From: Hyphomicrobiales bacterium
GTDB taxonomy: Bacteria; Pseudomonadota; Alphaproteobacteria; Rhizobiales; HXMU1428-3
Direction: 5' to 3'
DNA: 23,560 nucleotides
Assembly (NCBI GenBank): GCA_021775385.1
Contig: JAJFHW010000318.1
Span: 1 to 23,560, forward strand
Part shown: positions 15,700 through 23,342 of the stretch, one piece after another
Position numbering within the stretch: position 1 is the first letter of the stretch
Layout of the letters: the number at the start of each line of letters is the position of its first letter
Notes under the pieces: generated by a model
The model's database searches: none
Told to the model about the DNA's origin: nothing
The model's input: the letters and a program-made list of their open reading frames with translations, nothing else
Program-made: the position numbers and the translations under genes

Positions 15700-15845
15700 T
15701 CAATGACTTCACGAAAAATTGAGATAGGGTTGCGTTTGTAAGAATTTGTCTGACATGTTATCAGCTTGATAGCTCTGGATCTAAACAAACTAACTTTGCA
15801 AGCATTAAGTTAATTACAAATTCTTTTAAAACTGGGTAAAATTAA

Positions 15846-17456
15846 ATGATAAAATGGCTTCTTCGTATCGGCGGGTTTCTTCTAGTTATTACTCCACTCG
15901 CCATCACAGGAATTTCTTATTTAAAAGCATATAGCAACCCTTATGGAACCGAAGACCTGTCTGGCATTGACGTTCCAAAGTTTAAGGAAGTTAACTTTGC
16001 ATTCAAACATGTATTTAATAAGAAAAAATCCCTTCCCTTCTTAGGTTCAGCAATTATCGACATAGATGGTGACGGCACGCCCGAAGTCTTTCTTGGCGGT
16101 GGGTACGATCAAGCCGATTCAATTTTGAAATTTAACGGCGATGGATTTTCTGACGAAACCGCTATCCTTGGAAAAGGATTGGGCAAATCTGGGGGCGACA
16201 CAACATATGGTACTGCCGTCATTGACGTTGATGCAGATGGTCGAACTGATCTGTTTGTTGCCCGTGATAGTGGCATCACACTCTACAAAAACACAATTGA
16301 AGGTTTTAAAGGCACCAAGCTAGACATACCTTTCAATTCCAAATCAACTCCTCTCTCAATTACATTAAGCGATCTTAATCATGATGGCTTTGCTGATATG
16401 TTCGTTTCAACTTACATCAAACTCGATCAGGTAGAGGGCGAAAATATTTTTAATAAAAAAGGTTACGGCGCATCTAGTCTACTTTTACTCAATAATGGAG
16501 ATAACACTTTCAAAGACATAACAAAGGATGCAGGGATGGATTATATTCATAACACCTTTATTGCTGTGTTCTCAGATGTCGATCGCGATGGAGACCAGGA
16601 TCTTGTTGTTGCCCATGACACGGGGCAGGTGCGCACATGGAAAAATGAGGGAAATCTTAAATTTACATCAGCAGAAAACCCCTCTTCTAAAGTTTACTCC
16701 TACCCTATGGGTGTTGGCATTGGTGATTATAACAATGATGCACATATGGATTTTTTCTTCTCTAATGTATCGTCCACACCACCGCGTTTTCTAGCCAGAG
16801 GCGACCTGCGTGATGACCAGGTTTTTCACACACCACTCATGTTTTTCCGCAACAATGGTGACTTCAAATTCTCTGACGTTGCCACGCAAACGCTCACAGC
16901 AAATTATGAATTTTCCTGGGGCACTGTTTTAGAAGATTTGAATAATGATGGTCGTGAAGACCTGCTCATTGCCCAAAATTACCACTCACTGCCATTACAG
17001 AAAATCTTTCGATTACCAGGCCGGGTATTATTACAGAAAAAAAACGGGACTTTCATGACGGCAGAAGACCCAATGGGATTAACAAATCGAAACTATGAAA
17101 TCACACCCTTGATTGCTGATTTCAATAATGATGGTTACCGGGATGTCATTAGAGTTAACCTTTCAGGTAAGTCACTTGCTTTTATCAGTGCTGGTGGCAA
17201 GGCCAATTATTTTAAGGTCCAGCTTCCTGAAACAGTCAAATCTCTTGGGGCTCTTGTTGAAGTTCAACGGGGCGATGGTGTCAAGCTCACTCAACAATTC
17301 ACAAGCGGTGAAGGCTTAGCTTCTGACCAATCACATGTGCTTATTTTTGGCATGGCTGACCAGACAGATATCAAGCAACTTACAATTCACTATGCAGATG
17401 GAACAAAAAAAAATCTGGGTCCACAAAAAGCAAATATGACATTTAAAGTCGAATAG
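15846..17456 (+). CDS. CRTAC1-type FG-GAP/VCBS repeat protein with ASPIC/UnbV domain
   Basis: The 536-residue protein has an N-terminal membrane anchor (about 4-25), then a beta-propeller of FG-GAP/VCBS repeats. Seven Asp-rich calcium loops are visible at 72-80 (DIDGDGTPE), 127-135, 176-184, 244-252, 294-302, 364-372 and 425-433. The fifth (DYNNDAHMD) lacks the usual Gly. A C-terminal ASPIC/UnbV domain (about 467-535; LTIHYADGTKKNL) finishes the protein. This is the arrangement of CRTAC1-family proteins, which are extracytoplasmic and probably calcium-dependent adhesion or binding proteins; their exact role in bacteria is unclear. The Shine-Dalgarno is weak. It is followed after 25 bases by a membrane-protein gene and an alpha/beta hydrolase, probably one operon. 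Confidence 0.88.
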   Translation: MIKWLLRIGGFLLVITPLAITGISYLKAYSNPYGTEDLSGIDVPKFKEVNFAFKHVFNKKKSLPFLGSAIIDIDGDGTPEVFLGGGYDQADSILKFNGDGFSDETAILGKGLGKSGGDTTYGTAVIDVDADGRTDLFVARDSGITLYKNTIEGFKGTKLDIPFNSKSTPLSITLSDLNHDGFADMFVSTYIKLDQVEGENIFNKKGYGASSLLLLNNGDNTFKDITKDAGMDYIHNTFIAVFSDVDRDGDQDLVVAHDTGQVRTWKNEGNLKFTSAENPSSKVYSYPMGVGIGDYNNDAHMDFFFSNVSSTPPRFLARGDLRDDQVFHTPLMFFRNNGDFKFSDVATQTLTANYEFSWGTVLEDLNNDGREDLLIAQNYHSLPLQKIFRLPGRVLLQKKNGTFMTAEDPMGLTNRNYEITPLIADFNNDGYRDVIRVNLSGKSLAFISAGGKANYFKVQLPETVKSLGALVEVQRGDGVKLTQQFTSGEGLASDQSHVLIFGMADQTDIKQLTIHYADGTKKNLGPQKANMTFKVE

Positions 17457-17481
17457 TTTGCTATATAAGAAAGTCACAAAA

Positions 17482-18168
17482 ATGGACAATGCAAATAATC
17501 AAAACACGGCTTTGTTCTGGACCGGACTTGTGGCAATGGTTGGCGCTCTTTTAGTTGGCATTGGTGAATTTATGTTTCAATACTCCCCAAGAGGCGGCTA
17601 TGAAGGCACCGACTATTTGTACTTCCTGGATGTTAGTCAATGGCGCCTGACAGTTGGTCATTTTCTTGGCGTCTTAATGGCTCCTCTTTACCTAATTGGT
17701 TATTGGCATGTTGGACAAATGCTGCGCCCAGCAGGCCGCTGGATTTCAGCCAGTGTATTCGGGCTTGGAATTTATGCCTTTGTCATAGGAAATGTTTGGT
17801 TGGGTGGCCGGGTAAACCTTGCTCTTGTAGTTAAAGCTCGCGAGACTGCAACAACTGATCAAGCTCCAATGTTAAGTCAGCTATTACAGGACATAAGCGC
17901 TCATAACGAACCATTCATCAACATTGTTCGCGTTTTAATCCTTATTGTATCGCTATTAATGGCGTGGGGTATTTTAACAGGACGCTCATATTACCCCCGA
18001 TGGGTTATTGCTTTCTTACCTATTATATTACTCATCATGATTTTTGTAAGTTATGTGACTATCCCTTCGATCGGCGGGTATCTATTACCAGCTGCAATGA
18101 ATATTGCTCATTTCATTTTCTTTGCAATTTCGACAATGATCGCATCAAGATTAAAAAATGCCCGGTAA
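17482..18168 (+). CDS. Multi-pass membrane protein of unknown function
   Basis: Counting from ATG 17482 (MDNANNQNTALF), the 228-residue protein has about six hydrophobic helices, near residues 8-24, 50-68, 78-103, 145-165, 170-190 and 195-215. A TTG in the same frame at 17458 would add eight residues, but it starts one base after the CRTAC1 stop and has no ribosome-binding site. A GGYEGTDYLYFLDVSQWR loop after the first helix and a WLGGRVNLALVVKARE segment are its most distinctive parts. It may belong to a DUF such as DUF6796, but I cannot confirm this. It lies between the CRTAC1-type and hydrolase genes on one probable transcript. Confidence 0.7.
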   Translation: MDNANNQNTALFWTGLVAMVGALLVGIGEFMFQYSPRGGYEGTDYLYFLDVSQWRLTVGHFLGVLMAPLYLIGYWHVGQMLRPAGRWISASVFGLGIYAFVIGNVWLGGRVNLALVVKARETATTDQAPMLSQLLQDISAHNEPFINIVRVLILIVSLLMAWGILTGRSYYPRWVIAFLPIILLIMIFVSYVTIPSIGGYLLPAAMNIAHFIFFAISTMIASRLKNAR

Positions 18169-18184
18169 TAACTGAGAACCTCAT

Positions 18185-19027
18185 ATGTCATTTTTAAAAA
18201 CCTTTGCAAACCATCCATCGCAAGGTAGCTTTTATAGTGCGCTTTTTGCAGAGCGTAACATTCACGTTAAGAATAACGTGTCTTTTGGAGATTTACCTCG
18301 ATACAAATTGGACATCTATCAACCTCACATTACTAACGCGAAGACACCCGTGATCATTTTCTATTATGGCGGTGGATGGGATAGTGGTGAGCGGCAAATG
18401 TATGGATTTGTTGGGAGCGCCCTCGCAAGCCAAGGCTATATTACAGTTATACCAGATTATCGATTATATCCTGAAGTCATCTACCCTGATTTTATGACAG
18501 ATATTGGATTGGCCTATATTTGGACCAGGAATAATATTATGCCTGCAGGTGAGACAACCCCTAAAATATTTATCATGGGGCACTCAGCTGGCGCTCATAT
18601 GGCAGCACTTTTTACTTATAATCAGAAATATTTATATTCATTAGATAAAAAAACACCCATGCCGGATGGTTTCATCGGTTTATCTGGACCTTACGGATAT
18701 AACCCCCTCACTCATGAGCGCAGCGGTCATATATTTGAAAAAGTATCGGATGAAACAGAAGTTCAGCCCATTCATCAAGTTCGAAAAAACGCCCCACCTG
18801 CCTTACTACTACATGGCAAGAAAGATAAATTAGTTCTCACATTAAATGCATACCGAATGAGAGATGCCCTCCATGCTGTGGGGGCACAAGCTGAAGCAAT
18901 AGAATTAGCAAAAGCGGGGCATATAAACTTACTCCTTGCGCTCTCAAAACCATTCCGGCACCGCTTGCTCGTTTTGAGCATGATTAATCGTTTTATCTCA
19001 AATAACATAAGATCAAATGATGATTAA
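18185..19027 (+). CDS. Alpha/beta hydrolase (hormone-sensitive lipase/CE10-like esterase)
   Basis: The 280-residue cytoplasmic-looking protein shows the alpha/beta-hydrolase set. It has an oxyanion YYGGGW loop (60-65, with Tyr where HSL-type enzymes have His), DYRLYPEV (91-98), the nucleophile elbow GHSAG with Ser134, an acidic Asp214 in HGKKDKLV, and His246 in KAGHINLL. These match the Ser-Asp-His triad of carboxylesterases of the BD-FAE/CE10 group. There is no signal peptide. The ribosome-binding site is weak (GAGAA). It starts 16 bases after the membrane protein, so it closes the three-gene set. The likely reaction is ester hydrolysis; the substrate is unknown. Confidence 0.88.
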   Translation: MSFLKTFANHPSQGSFYSALFAERNIHVKNNVSFGDLPRYKLDIYQPHITNAKTPVIIFYYGGGWDSGERQMYGFVGSALASQGYITVIPDYRLYPEVIYPDFMTDIGLAYIWTRNNIMPAGETTPKIFIMGHSAGAHMAALFTYNQKYLYSLDKKTPMPDGFIGLSGPYGYNPLTHERSGHIFEKVSDETEVQPIHQVRKNAPPALLLHGKKDKLVLTLNAYRMRDALHAVGAQAEAIELAKAGHINLLLALSKPFRHRLLVLSMINRFISNNIRSNDD

Positions 19028-19100
19028 GATGGTTACTTACCTTCTTTAAACCTAACTAAACATTTGAAAATCTACTCACTATAAAAGCTCTGACGTTAAT

Positions 19101-19129
19101 CCTGATTACTATGAAACATAGTGATTAGG
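19101..19129 (+). terminator. Stem-loop after the hydrolase gene, probable terminator
   Basis: CCTGATTACTATG (19101-19113) and CATAGTGATTAGG (19117-19129) can form a 13-bp stem with two G-U pairs and an AAA loop. A T-rich run (TTTTTTC) follows about 20 bases later, so termination is plausible but not the canonical adjacent-U form. It may instead stabilise the 3' end of the CRTAC1-to-hydrolase transcript. Confidence 0.5.
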
Positions 19130-19259
19130 TGGCCCCATTCCTGGCAAGGTTTTTTCTCTTATTTTATTTTTTCGATTTCACAATGTCGTGAGCCAGGCTT
19201 TGTCCATCCTTTTTCTTGCTATGATATCAAAGTTGGAATCTAAAAATAAAGGAAAAATC

Positions 19260-19793
19260 ATGACAAAAAAAATTGCTGCAATTATTTTAAGTTCTTTCCT
19301 ATTTTCTAATGTCGCTATAGCCGACCAGCCTTTTGGAGGTAAGGCAGATGTCGAGTTTGCTAAAGAATTATGGAGCGTACTTATCAAGGAAAAACTAGTT
19401 GGTTCAAAACGCATTAACGTGCAACCTTTTGAAGGAAATGAACCACATGGTGCTATACAGCAAGCAACCGCGACAACCGTTACTGTCGGTGGTCGAACAG
19501 CTCGTGTACTTGTTAAGGCTAACCACGGTGGTAAGGATATTTCGATACAAGACGTTTATGCTAATCCAAACAAATATCTTGGAGCCTATACCGTGATGTT
19601 TAAAAGAGAAAAAGGGTATGACGCAGAAAATAAAAACTGGTTCTGGGCAAAATACACACCAAAAGGCGCGCTCGCAAAAAACCCAAAAGGTGCAATGATT
19701 GCAGGTCGATTTATGAAAGGTAAGTCGCAAGGTTGTATTGCTTGCCACAAAGGTGCTGGCGGCGAAGATTTGGAAACTCTTACTGAAAAATAA
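19260..19793 (+). CDS. Small periplasmic c-type cytochrome, P460-like
   Basis: The start at 19260 was chosen because AAGGA lies about 7 bases upstream and the product then opens with a signal peptide (MTKKIAAIILSSFLFSNVAIA). The 177-residue protein ends with one haem-binding motif CIACH (Cys159, Cys162, His163) close to the C-terminus. In front of it are a MFKREKGYDAENKNWFWAKY strand/loop and the GAMIAGRF segment. A single C-terminal CxxCH with such a beta-sheet core is the pattern of the cytochrome P460/cytochrome c'-beta group, which act on NO, hydroxylamine or related compounds. A specific Lys-haem crosslink cannot be seen without alignment. The gene is monocistronic, bounded by a terminator at 19816-19847. 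Confidence 0.72.
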   Translation: MTKKIAAIILSSFLFSNVAIADQPFGGKADVEFAKELWSVLIKEKLVGSKRINVQPFEGNEPHGAIQQATATTVTVGGRTARVLVKANHGGKDISIQDVYANPNKYLGAYTVMFKREKGYDAENKNWFWAKYTPKGALAKNPKGAMIAGRFMKGKSQGCIACHKGAGGEDLETLTEK

Positions 19794-19815
19794 TATTAAT
19801 AGTTAATATAATTTC

Positions 19816-19847
19816 AAAAAAAGCAACTCTAACATGTTGCTTTTTTT
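19816..19847 (+). terminator. Rho-independent terminator after the cytochrome gene
   Basis: AAAAAAAGCAAC (19816-19827) pairs fully with GTTGCTTTTTTT (19836-19847) around an 8-base loop. The A-stretch and T-stretch make it functional in either direction, but the convergent gene ends at 19925, so it mainly serves the cytochrome. Confidence 0.88.
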
Positions 19848-19924
19848 ATTCAAAACTTTGAATAAGTAATTAAATTTACAATTACATAGTTGTGAAGCCT
19901 GTTGAATTCTATCAAGATTTATCT

Positions 19925-20125
19925 TTAAGAAAAACGGGCTTCAATAGGTAGAATATTCGGTAAACTTGAAAAACTACCACGGCGTTCTTTTTTCTGATTT
20001 GGCCAGGTGAAACCGTTATCTCTAGGCTTTGAATCGCAACCACTAATACTTAAAATCAGGCATGCAAGCAAACAAAGAGATAATGCTTGAAAAACCCCTC
20101 TCCATATTCTTAAATTGCATTGCAC
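19925..20125 (-). CDS. Small predicted lipoprotein (66 residues)
   Basis: The product begins MQCNLRIWRGVFQALSLCLL and reaches a lipobox ISGC with Cys30, followed by DSKPRDNGFTWPNQ and a basic KKERRG segment. The length and lipobox are those of a small lipoprotein, such as LptM-like or entericidin-like proteins, but the sequence after Cys30 matches neither that I can recall. The GTG start at 20125 has AAGGAG nine bases upstream. It stands alone, with no clear terminator. Function unknown. Confidence 0.6.
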   Translation of the reverse strand: MQCNLRIWRGVFQALSLCLLACLILSISGCDSKPRDNGFTWPNQKKERRGSFSSLPNILPIEARFS

Positions 20126-20400
20126 AGCATGATGCTCCTTCTCACCTATAATAAAGTTTCATTATTAACTATAGGGTGAGAGATCCCAAATCACTTGATA
20201 TGAACTTAAATTGAAAACAGCTTTAATACATATTTAGCACTTTGTATTTTTAATTTTAAAAAACACAAACTAGCTACATAATTTTTTTAGTTGAATTACT
20301 GTGATTAACTTGACAGTCATGAACTGTCTCCTTCAAAAATAGGAAAGAGCATTCAAATAGCCCACAACACAAACCGTGTTTTTATGTAATTTGAAAAGAT
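20126..20400. other. Non-coding gap with a small hairpin
   Basis: This 275-base A/T-rich stretch lies between the small lipoprotein and tRNA-Met. GACAGT (20312-20317) and ACTGTC (20323-20328) form a perfect six-base inverted repeat. ACAC/GTGT pairing near 20375 could weakly stop the tRNA transcript. No protein-coding frame is convincing. Confidence 0.4.
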
Positions 20401-20477
20401 TGGTAGCGGGAGAGGGACTTGAACCCCCGACACGCGGATTATGATTCCGCTGCTCTAACCAGCTGAGCTACCCCGCC
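20401..20477 (-). tRNA. tRNA-Met (CAT), elongator type
   Basis: The minus strand reads GGCGGGGTAGCTCAGC at the 5' end (20477), with a complete cloverleaf: D-stem GCTC/GAGC, anticodon stem GCGGA/TCCGC with loop ATCATAA, T-arm GGGGGTTCAAGTCCCTC, and encoded CCA (20401-20403). The anticodon is CAT. It is not an initiator, because the first pair is G-U rather than a C-A mismatch. It differs from tRNA-Ile2(CAU) of alphaproteobacteria, so elongator Met is the best call. Total length is 77 bases. Confidence 0.9.
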
Positions 20478-20551
20478 ACAATGGTATGAAATTTAAATGC
20501 TGGAACAAAAGCTTGTAGGAACTAATGGAAGCTTCGTCAAGTCGAAAAAAT

Positions 20552-20586
20552 AAAGGAAAAGGAAAAAAATTCTCTCCTTTTCCTTT
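20552..20586 (-). terminator. Terminator after the pmtA-like gene
   Basis: AAAGGAAAAGGA (20552-20563) and TCCTTTTCCTTT (20575-20586) pair over 12 bases. On the minus strand they follow the pmtA-like stop codon and are trailed by ATTTTTTCG, giving the usual stem plus U-run. Confidence 0.75.
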
Positions 20587-20594
20587 TTATCTAT

Positions 20595-21311
20595 TTATTG
20601 TGAAACAACAGCTTCACTAACATAACTATCATTGGTTAAAGAACGTGAACGCCCTTTAGCAATTTTAGGAGCAGCAGCTTTGTTAAAGCGCAGCATAGTG
20701 AACAAACCTAGTGGCCGTAAAGAGCGACGCTCAACCAATTCAAGGCTCTCACATCCCATCACCCGATCAACAGGGAAAATCGGACGCCAACCAATAGTAG
20801 AAGCAAAAGGAGCCATCCGGCGCTCAAGCCACCCGCGTGTGCCATGGTCCTGACTAAAGTGATTAACCAAAATCACTTGGCCGCCTGGTGCACAAACGCG
20901 CTCAAGCTCTTCCATAACAACCTCAGGCTCAGGCACAACAGTCATCACATACATCGCAACGACGGTGTCAAACTTGTCATCATCAAAATCCAAGTTACGT
21001 GCATCCATCTCATGCAAGCCATCAATATTTTGCAGTTTATTTTTTACAATTCTGTTTTCTGCTTTTTTGAGCATTTCTGGAGACAAATCGACACCAGTAA
21101 CACTTAAATGATCCCCATAACGTGGCAAAGAAAGTCCGGTGCCAACCCCAACTTCCAAAACAGAACCATCACGTTTATTCATCAAGTCAACAGCATGACG
21201 CCGACCAGCAGCCGCTACAGTCCCAAATGTTTGATCATAAACAGGGGCCCAACGACGATAGGCTGTAATTACAGCTCCACGGTCCATAACTGCTTTTTTT
21301 ACTGCATCCAC
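20595..21311 (-). CDS. pmtA: Phosphatidylethanolamine N-methyltransferase (Rhodobacter PmtA type)
   Basis: The 238-residue class I SAM methyltransferase has ITAYRRWAPVYDQTFG (15-30), the typical start of Rhodobacter-style PmtA. It then shows motif I VLEVGVGTGL (51-60), acidic Asp75 in VTGVDLSPEM, and a motif-IV-like VVAMYVMTVVP. Such enzymes methylate phosphatidylethanolamine stepwise to phosphatidylcholine at the inner membrane. The start is GTG at 21311, supported by AGGAG nine bases upstream, in preference to the ATG eight codons later. The tail after about residue 210 (KIAKGRSRSLTNDSYV) is longer and more polar than usual in this family. The gene is transcribed alone, between mnmA and tRNA-Met. 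Confidence 0.8.
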   Translation of the reverse strand: MDAVKKAVMDRGAVITAYRRWAPVYDQTFGTVAAAGRRHAVDLMNKRDGSVLEVGVGTGLSLPRYGDHLSVTGVDLSPEMLKKAENRIVKNKLQNIDGLHEMDARNLDFDDDKFDTVVAMYVMTVVPEPEVVMEELERVCAPGGQVILVNHFSQDHGTRGWLERRMAPFASTIGWRPIFPVDRVMGCESLELVERRSLRPLGLFTMLRFNKAAAPKIAKGRSRSLTNDSYVSEAVVSQ

Positions 21312-21472
21312 TTATAAAAGTCTCCTAAATCTCAACACTTTAAACAGTCCTCAAAGTGCGCCCTAATCCGCCAAACTTAGCAAGCCAGTTCTAGCAAGTC
21401 AGTCAAAGTGGCAAATTCAACCACTTAGTAAGGCTGGCACTTTGTACCAAATGTAAAAAATGCCACCCTTAA
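21312..21472. repeat. Short direct repeats and hairpin between mnmA and pmtA
   Basis: TAGCAAGCCAGT (21378-21389) and TAGCAAGTCAGT (21392-21403) are near-identical direct repeats with a period of 14 bases. AAGTGG (21406-21411) and CCACTT (21421-21426) form a perfect hairpin with a nine-base loop downstream of mnmA. Neither looks like a classical terminator, as no T-run follows. Confidence 0.5.
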
Positions 21473-22699
21473 CTAGTTTATTGAAACTTCAGTTTGATTT
21501 TTTGCAAACGCAGAAGCATCATCATTAATATCAATATCACTTGCAGCTATGGCCTTTTTAATCCAGCCGCCACCAAGAATACGAGACCGACCCTGTCCAT
21601 CTTCATAAAGGACACAAGCCTGCCCAGGTGAAACCCCATCCTCACCAGTATGCAGTTCCACCAAAAAGCGACCATCACGACAAAGTAACGTGGCTGCTTG
21701 TGGAGGTTGGGTTGAACGCACCCGTGCATAAACAGGGATACCCTCTTCACCGATTTCTTCAATGGCCTGCGTACCAAGCCAATTAACATCTCTCAATTCA
21801 ACAATTTTTGTGCTTAAACAATCCCGAGGGCCCACAATCACTTTTTTATTGATAGCATCAAGCTCTACAACATAAATCGGATCACCAAGGGCAACCCCGA
21901 TACCACGTCTTTGCCCAACTGTATAATTAATTATGCCTTCATGACGCCCAAGAACGCGCCCATCAACATGAACAATATCACCGGGCTCTGCAGCACCAGG
22001 GCGTAGTTTTTCGATAACTTGCGAATATTTCCCCGTTGGAACAAAACAAATATCCTGGCTATCGGCCTTCTCAGCAACAGAAAGTTCATAATTCTCCGCA
22101 ATGTCGCGTACTTCAGATTTGTGTAAATCTCCAAGCGGGAAGCGCAGAAAGTCTAATTGATCTTTTGTTGTCGTAAATAAGAAATAGCTTTGATCGCGAT
22201 CATGGTCTTTCGCGCGTACCAATTCCCAGCCATCATCACCAAGCCGGCTAGATATGTAATGACCGGTCGCCATCGCATCAGCGCCCAAATCACGAGCAGT
22301 ATCCAACATATCTTTAAATTTAATTTTTTGATTGCACATTATGCAAGGAACTGGCGTTTCGCCTGAAAGATAACTATTAGCGAAATCATCCATCACGCTG
22401 TCTGCAAAACGAGCTTCATAATCTAAAACATAGTGTGGAATACCAATTTTTTCAGCAACTCGGCGAGCATCATGAATATCTTGCCCAGCGCAACAAGCCC
22501 CTTTTCTGCCCACAGCTTCGCCATGGTCATAAAGCTGTAATGTTATTCCCACAACATCATAACCCTCAGCTTTTAACAGCGCGGCAACAACAGAGCTATC
22601 AACGCCGCCAGACATGGCAACGACAATACGACAGCTCGAAGGGTCACCCTCAAGTGACAGGCTATTTAGTTTTGTTTGTTTTGTGCTCGAATTTGTCAT
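21473..22699 (-). CDS. mnmA: tRNA-specific 2-thiouridylase MnmA
   Basis: MnmA places the 2-thio group on U34 of tRNAs for Lys, Glu and Gln using ATP and a sulfur relay. From the ATG at 22699 the protein has 408 residues. It contains the PP-loop SGGVDSS (30-36), a CCAG motif (69-72), [11 protein letters not shown] with catalytic Cys122, and SQDICF with the second active cysteine Cys218. A C-terminal beta domain follows with GQRRGIG and [13 protein letters not shown] longer in-frame reading from TTG 22735 was rejected: TATATT, a possible -10 box, and no Shine-Dalgarno lie there. The ATG also has a weak ribosome-binding site. It is a housekeeping gene with no visible partner genes nearby. Confidence 0.95.
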   Translation of the reverse strand: MTNSSTKQTKLNSLSLEGDPSSCRIVVAMSGGVDSSVVAALLKAEGYDVVGITLQLYDHGEAVGRKGACCAGQDIHDARRVAEKIGIPHYVLDYEARFADSVMDDFANSYLSGETPVPCIMCNQKIKFKDMLDTARDLGADAMATGHYISSRLGDDGWELVRAKDHDRDQSYFLFTTTKDQLDFLRFPLGDLHKSEVRDIAENYELSVAEKADSQDICFVPTGKYSQVIEKLRPGAAEPGDIVHVDGRVLGRHEGIINYTVGQRRGIGVALGDPIYVVELDAINKKVIVGPRDCLSTKIVELRDVNWLGTQAIEEIGEEGIPVYARVRSTQPPQAATLLCRDGRFLVELHTGEDGVSPGQACVLYEDGQGRSRILGGGWIKKAIAASDIDINDDASAFAKNQTEVSIN

Positions 22700-22739
22700 G
22701 CTACTAAATTTAACTATTTGCGCTAAATATAACAAGGTG

Positions 22740-23312
22740 CCAGCTTAACAAATGAGATATTATCCATGTCTGACAAAGAAAGTTCTTTAAAGACATAAGC
22801 TTACTCTCACTAGAAAGCCAACAAAATGTTAGGTGCAATTATATAAGTTACTTACTTTATTAGTGTTCAATTTCATCAAACCCTCTCCTTACCATAACTT
22901 ATGAATAAAAGCGACAGCCGTTAAGAAAAAGCCTCACTTCTTTTCATTTAAAAAGTTATCAAACAAAAAAACTCCAATCATAGAGCCAAAAGAATGTGAT
23001 CAGTTTATGGTGCACTATCAATATATTACAACTTTTACGGCAAAAAGCTAAGTTTAAACTGCGGTAAAAGTGTTAGACTTAAAGATAAGTCTTAACGCCG
23101 TAACATACAACTATGAACACGGCAAATAACGCCCACTCCCCGGCAATAAATGCCGAGCCAAATCAATGAAAATCTCTTTAAAAATTTCGAGAAATCAAAA
23201 ACAGCATTGTTTTTATTGCACTTTTTTTCATTCTCAGCTTTTGGCCTAAAATCTGCTTATTCCATATAAAATTATGCGGCAAGCGGCTCACGTTCTTAAA
23301 TTGAGGTGTCCG
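22740..23312. other. Long intergenic region with stem-loops
   Basis: No convincing gene is found in about 570 bases. TTACGGC (23035-23041) and GCCGTAA (23097-23103) form a long-range inverted repeat. Within it AGACTTA (23075-23081) pairs with TAAGTCT (23086-23092). Downstream, CGGCA-ATAAA-TGCCG (23141-23155) and AAAAACA-GCAT-TGTTTTT (23197-23214) are further small hairpins. The first two may be part of a small RNA or a leader; the last, followed by A/T-rich sequence, could be a weak terminator. Confidence 0.4.
23241..23258 (+). promoter_or_regulatory. Possible sigma-54 (-24/-12) promoter
   Basis: TTGGCCTAAAATCTGCTT has GG at 23243-23244 and GC at 23255-23256 with exactly ten bases between, and matches TGGC-N7-TGC of the sigma-54 consensus. 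Transcription would begin about 75 bases before the truncated gene at the right edge. Single-site matches of this kind occur by chance in A/T-rich DNA. Confidence 0.35.
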
Positions 23313-23313
23313 A

Positions 23314-23340
23314 ATGGCAAAAGTAAAAAGATGGAAGTGA
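23314..23340 (+). other. Possible eight-codon leader ORF
   Basis: GAGGTG stands about seven bases before an ATG that opens MAKVKRWK and ends in TGA at 23338-23340, two bases before the next ATG at 23343. It could be a translationally coupled leader for the downstream gene, or a chance start; the peptide has no known counterpart that I can name. Confidence 0.3.
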
Positions 23341-23342
23341 AA

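Noticed and set aside
20401..20477. Initiator tRNA-fMet or tRNA-Ile2 as alternatives for the CAT tRNA
   Set aside because: The 1-72 pair is G-U rather than the initiator's C-A mismatch, and the body differs from alphaproteobacterial Ile2(CAU) as I recall it; elongator Met fits best.
21378..21403. CRISPR-like repeat unit
   Set aside because: There are only two copies, twelve bases long with a two-base spacer, and no cas genes; it is a simple short direct repeat.
22733..22735. TTG as the start of mnmA
   Set aside because: It sits next to a possible -10 box, has no Shine-Dalgarno, and would add 12 residues before the family's usual N-terminus.
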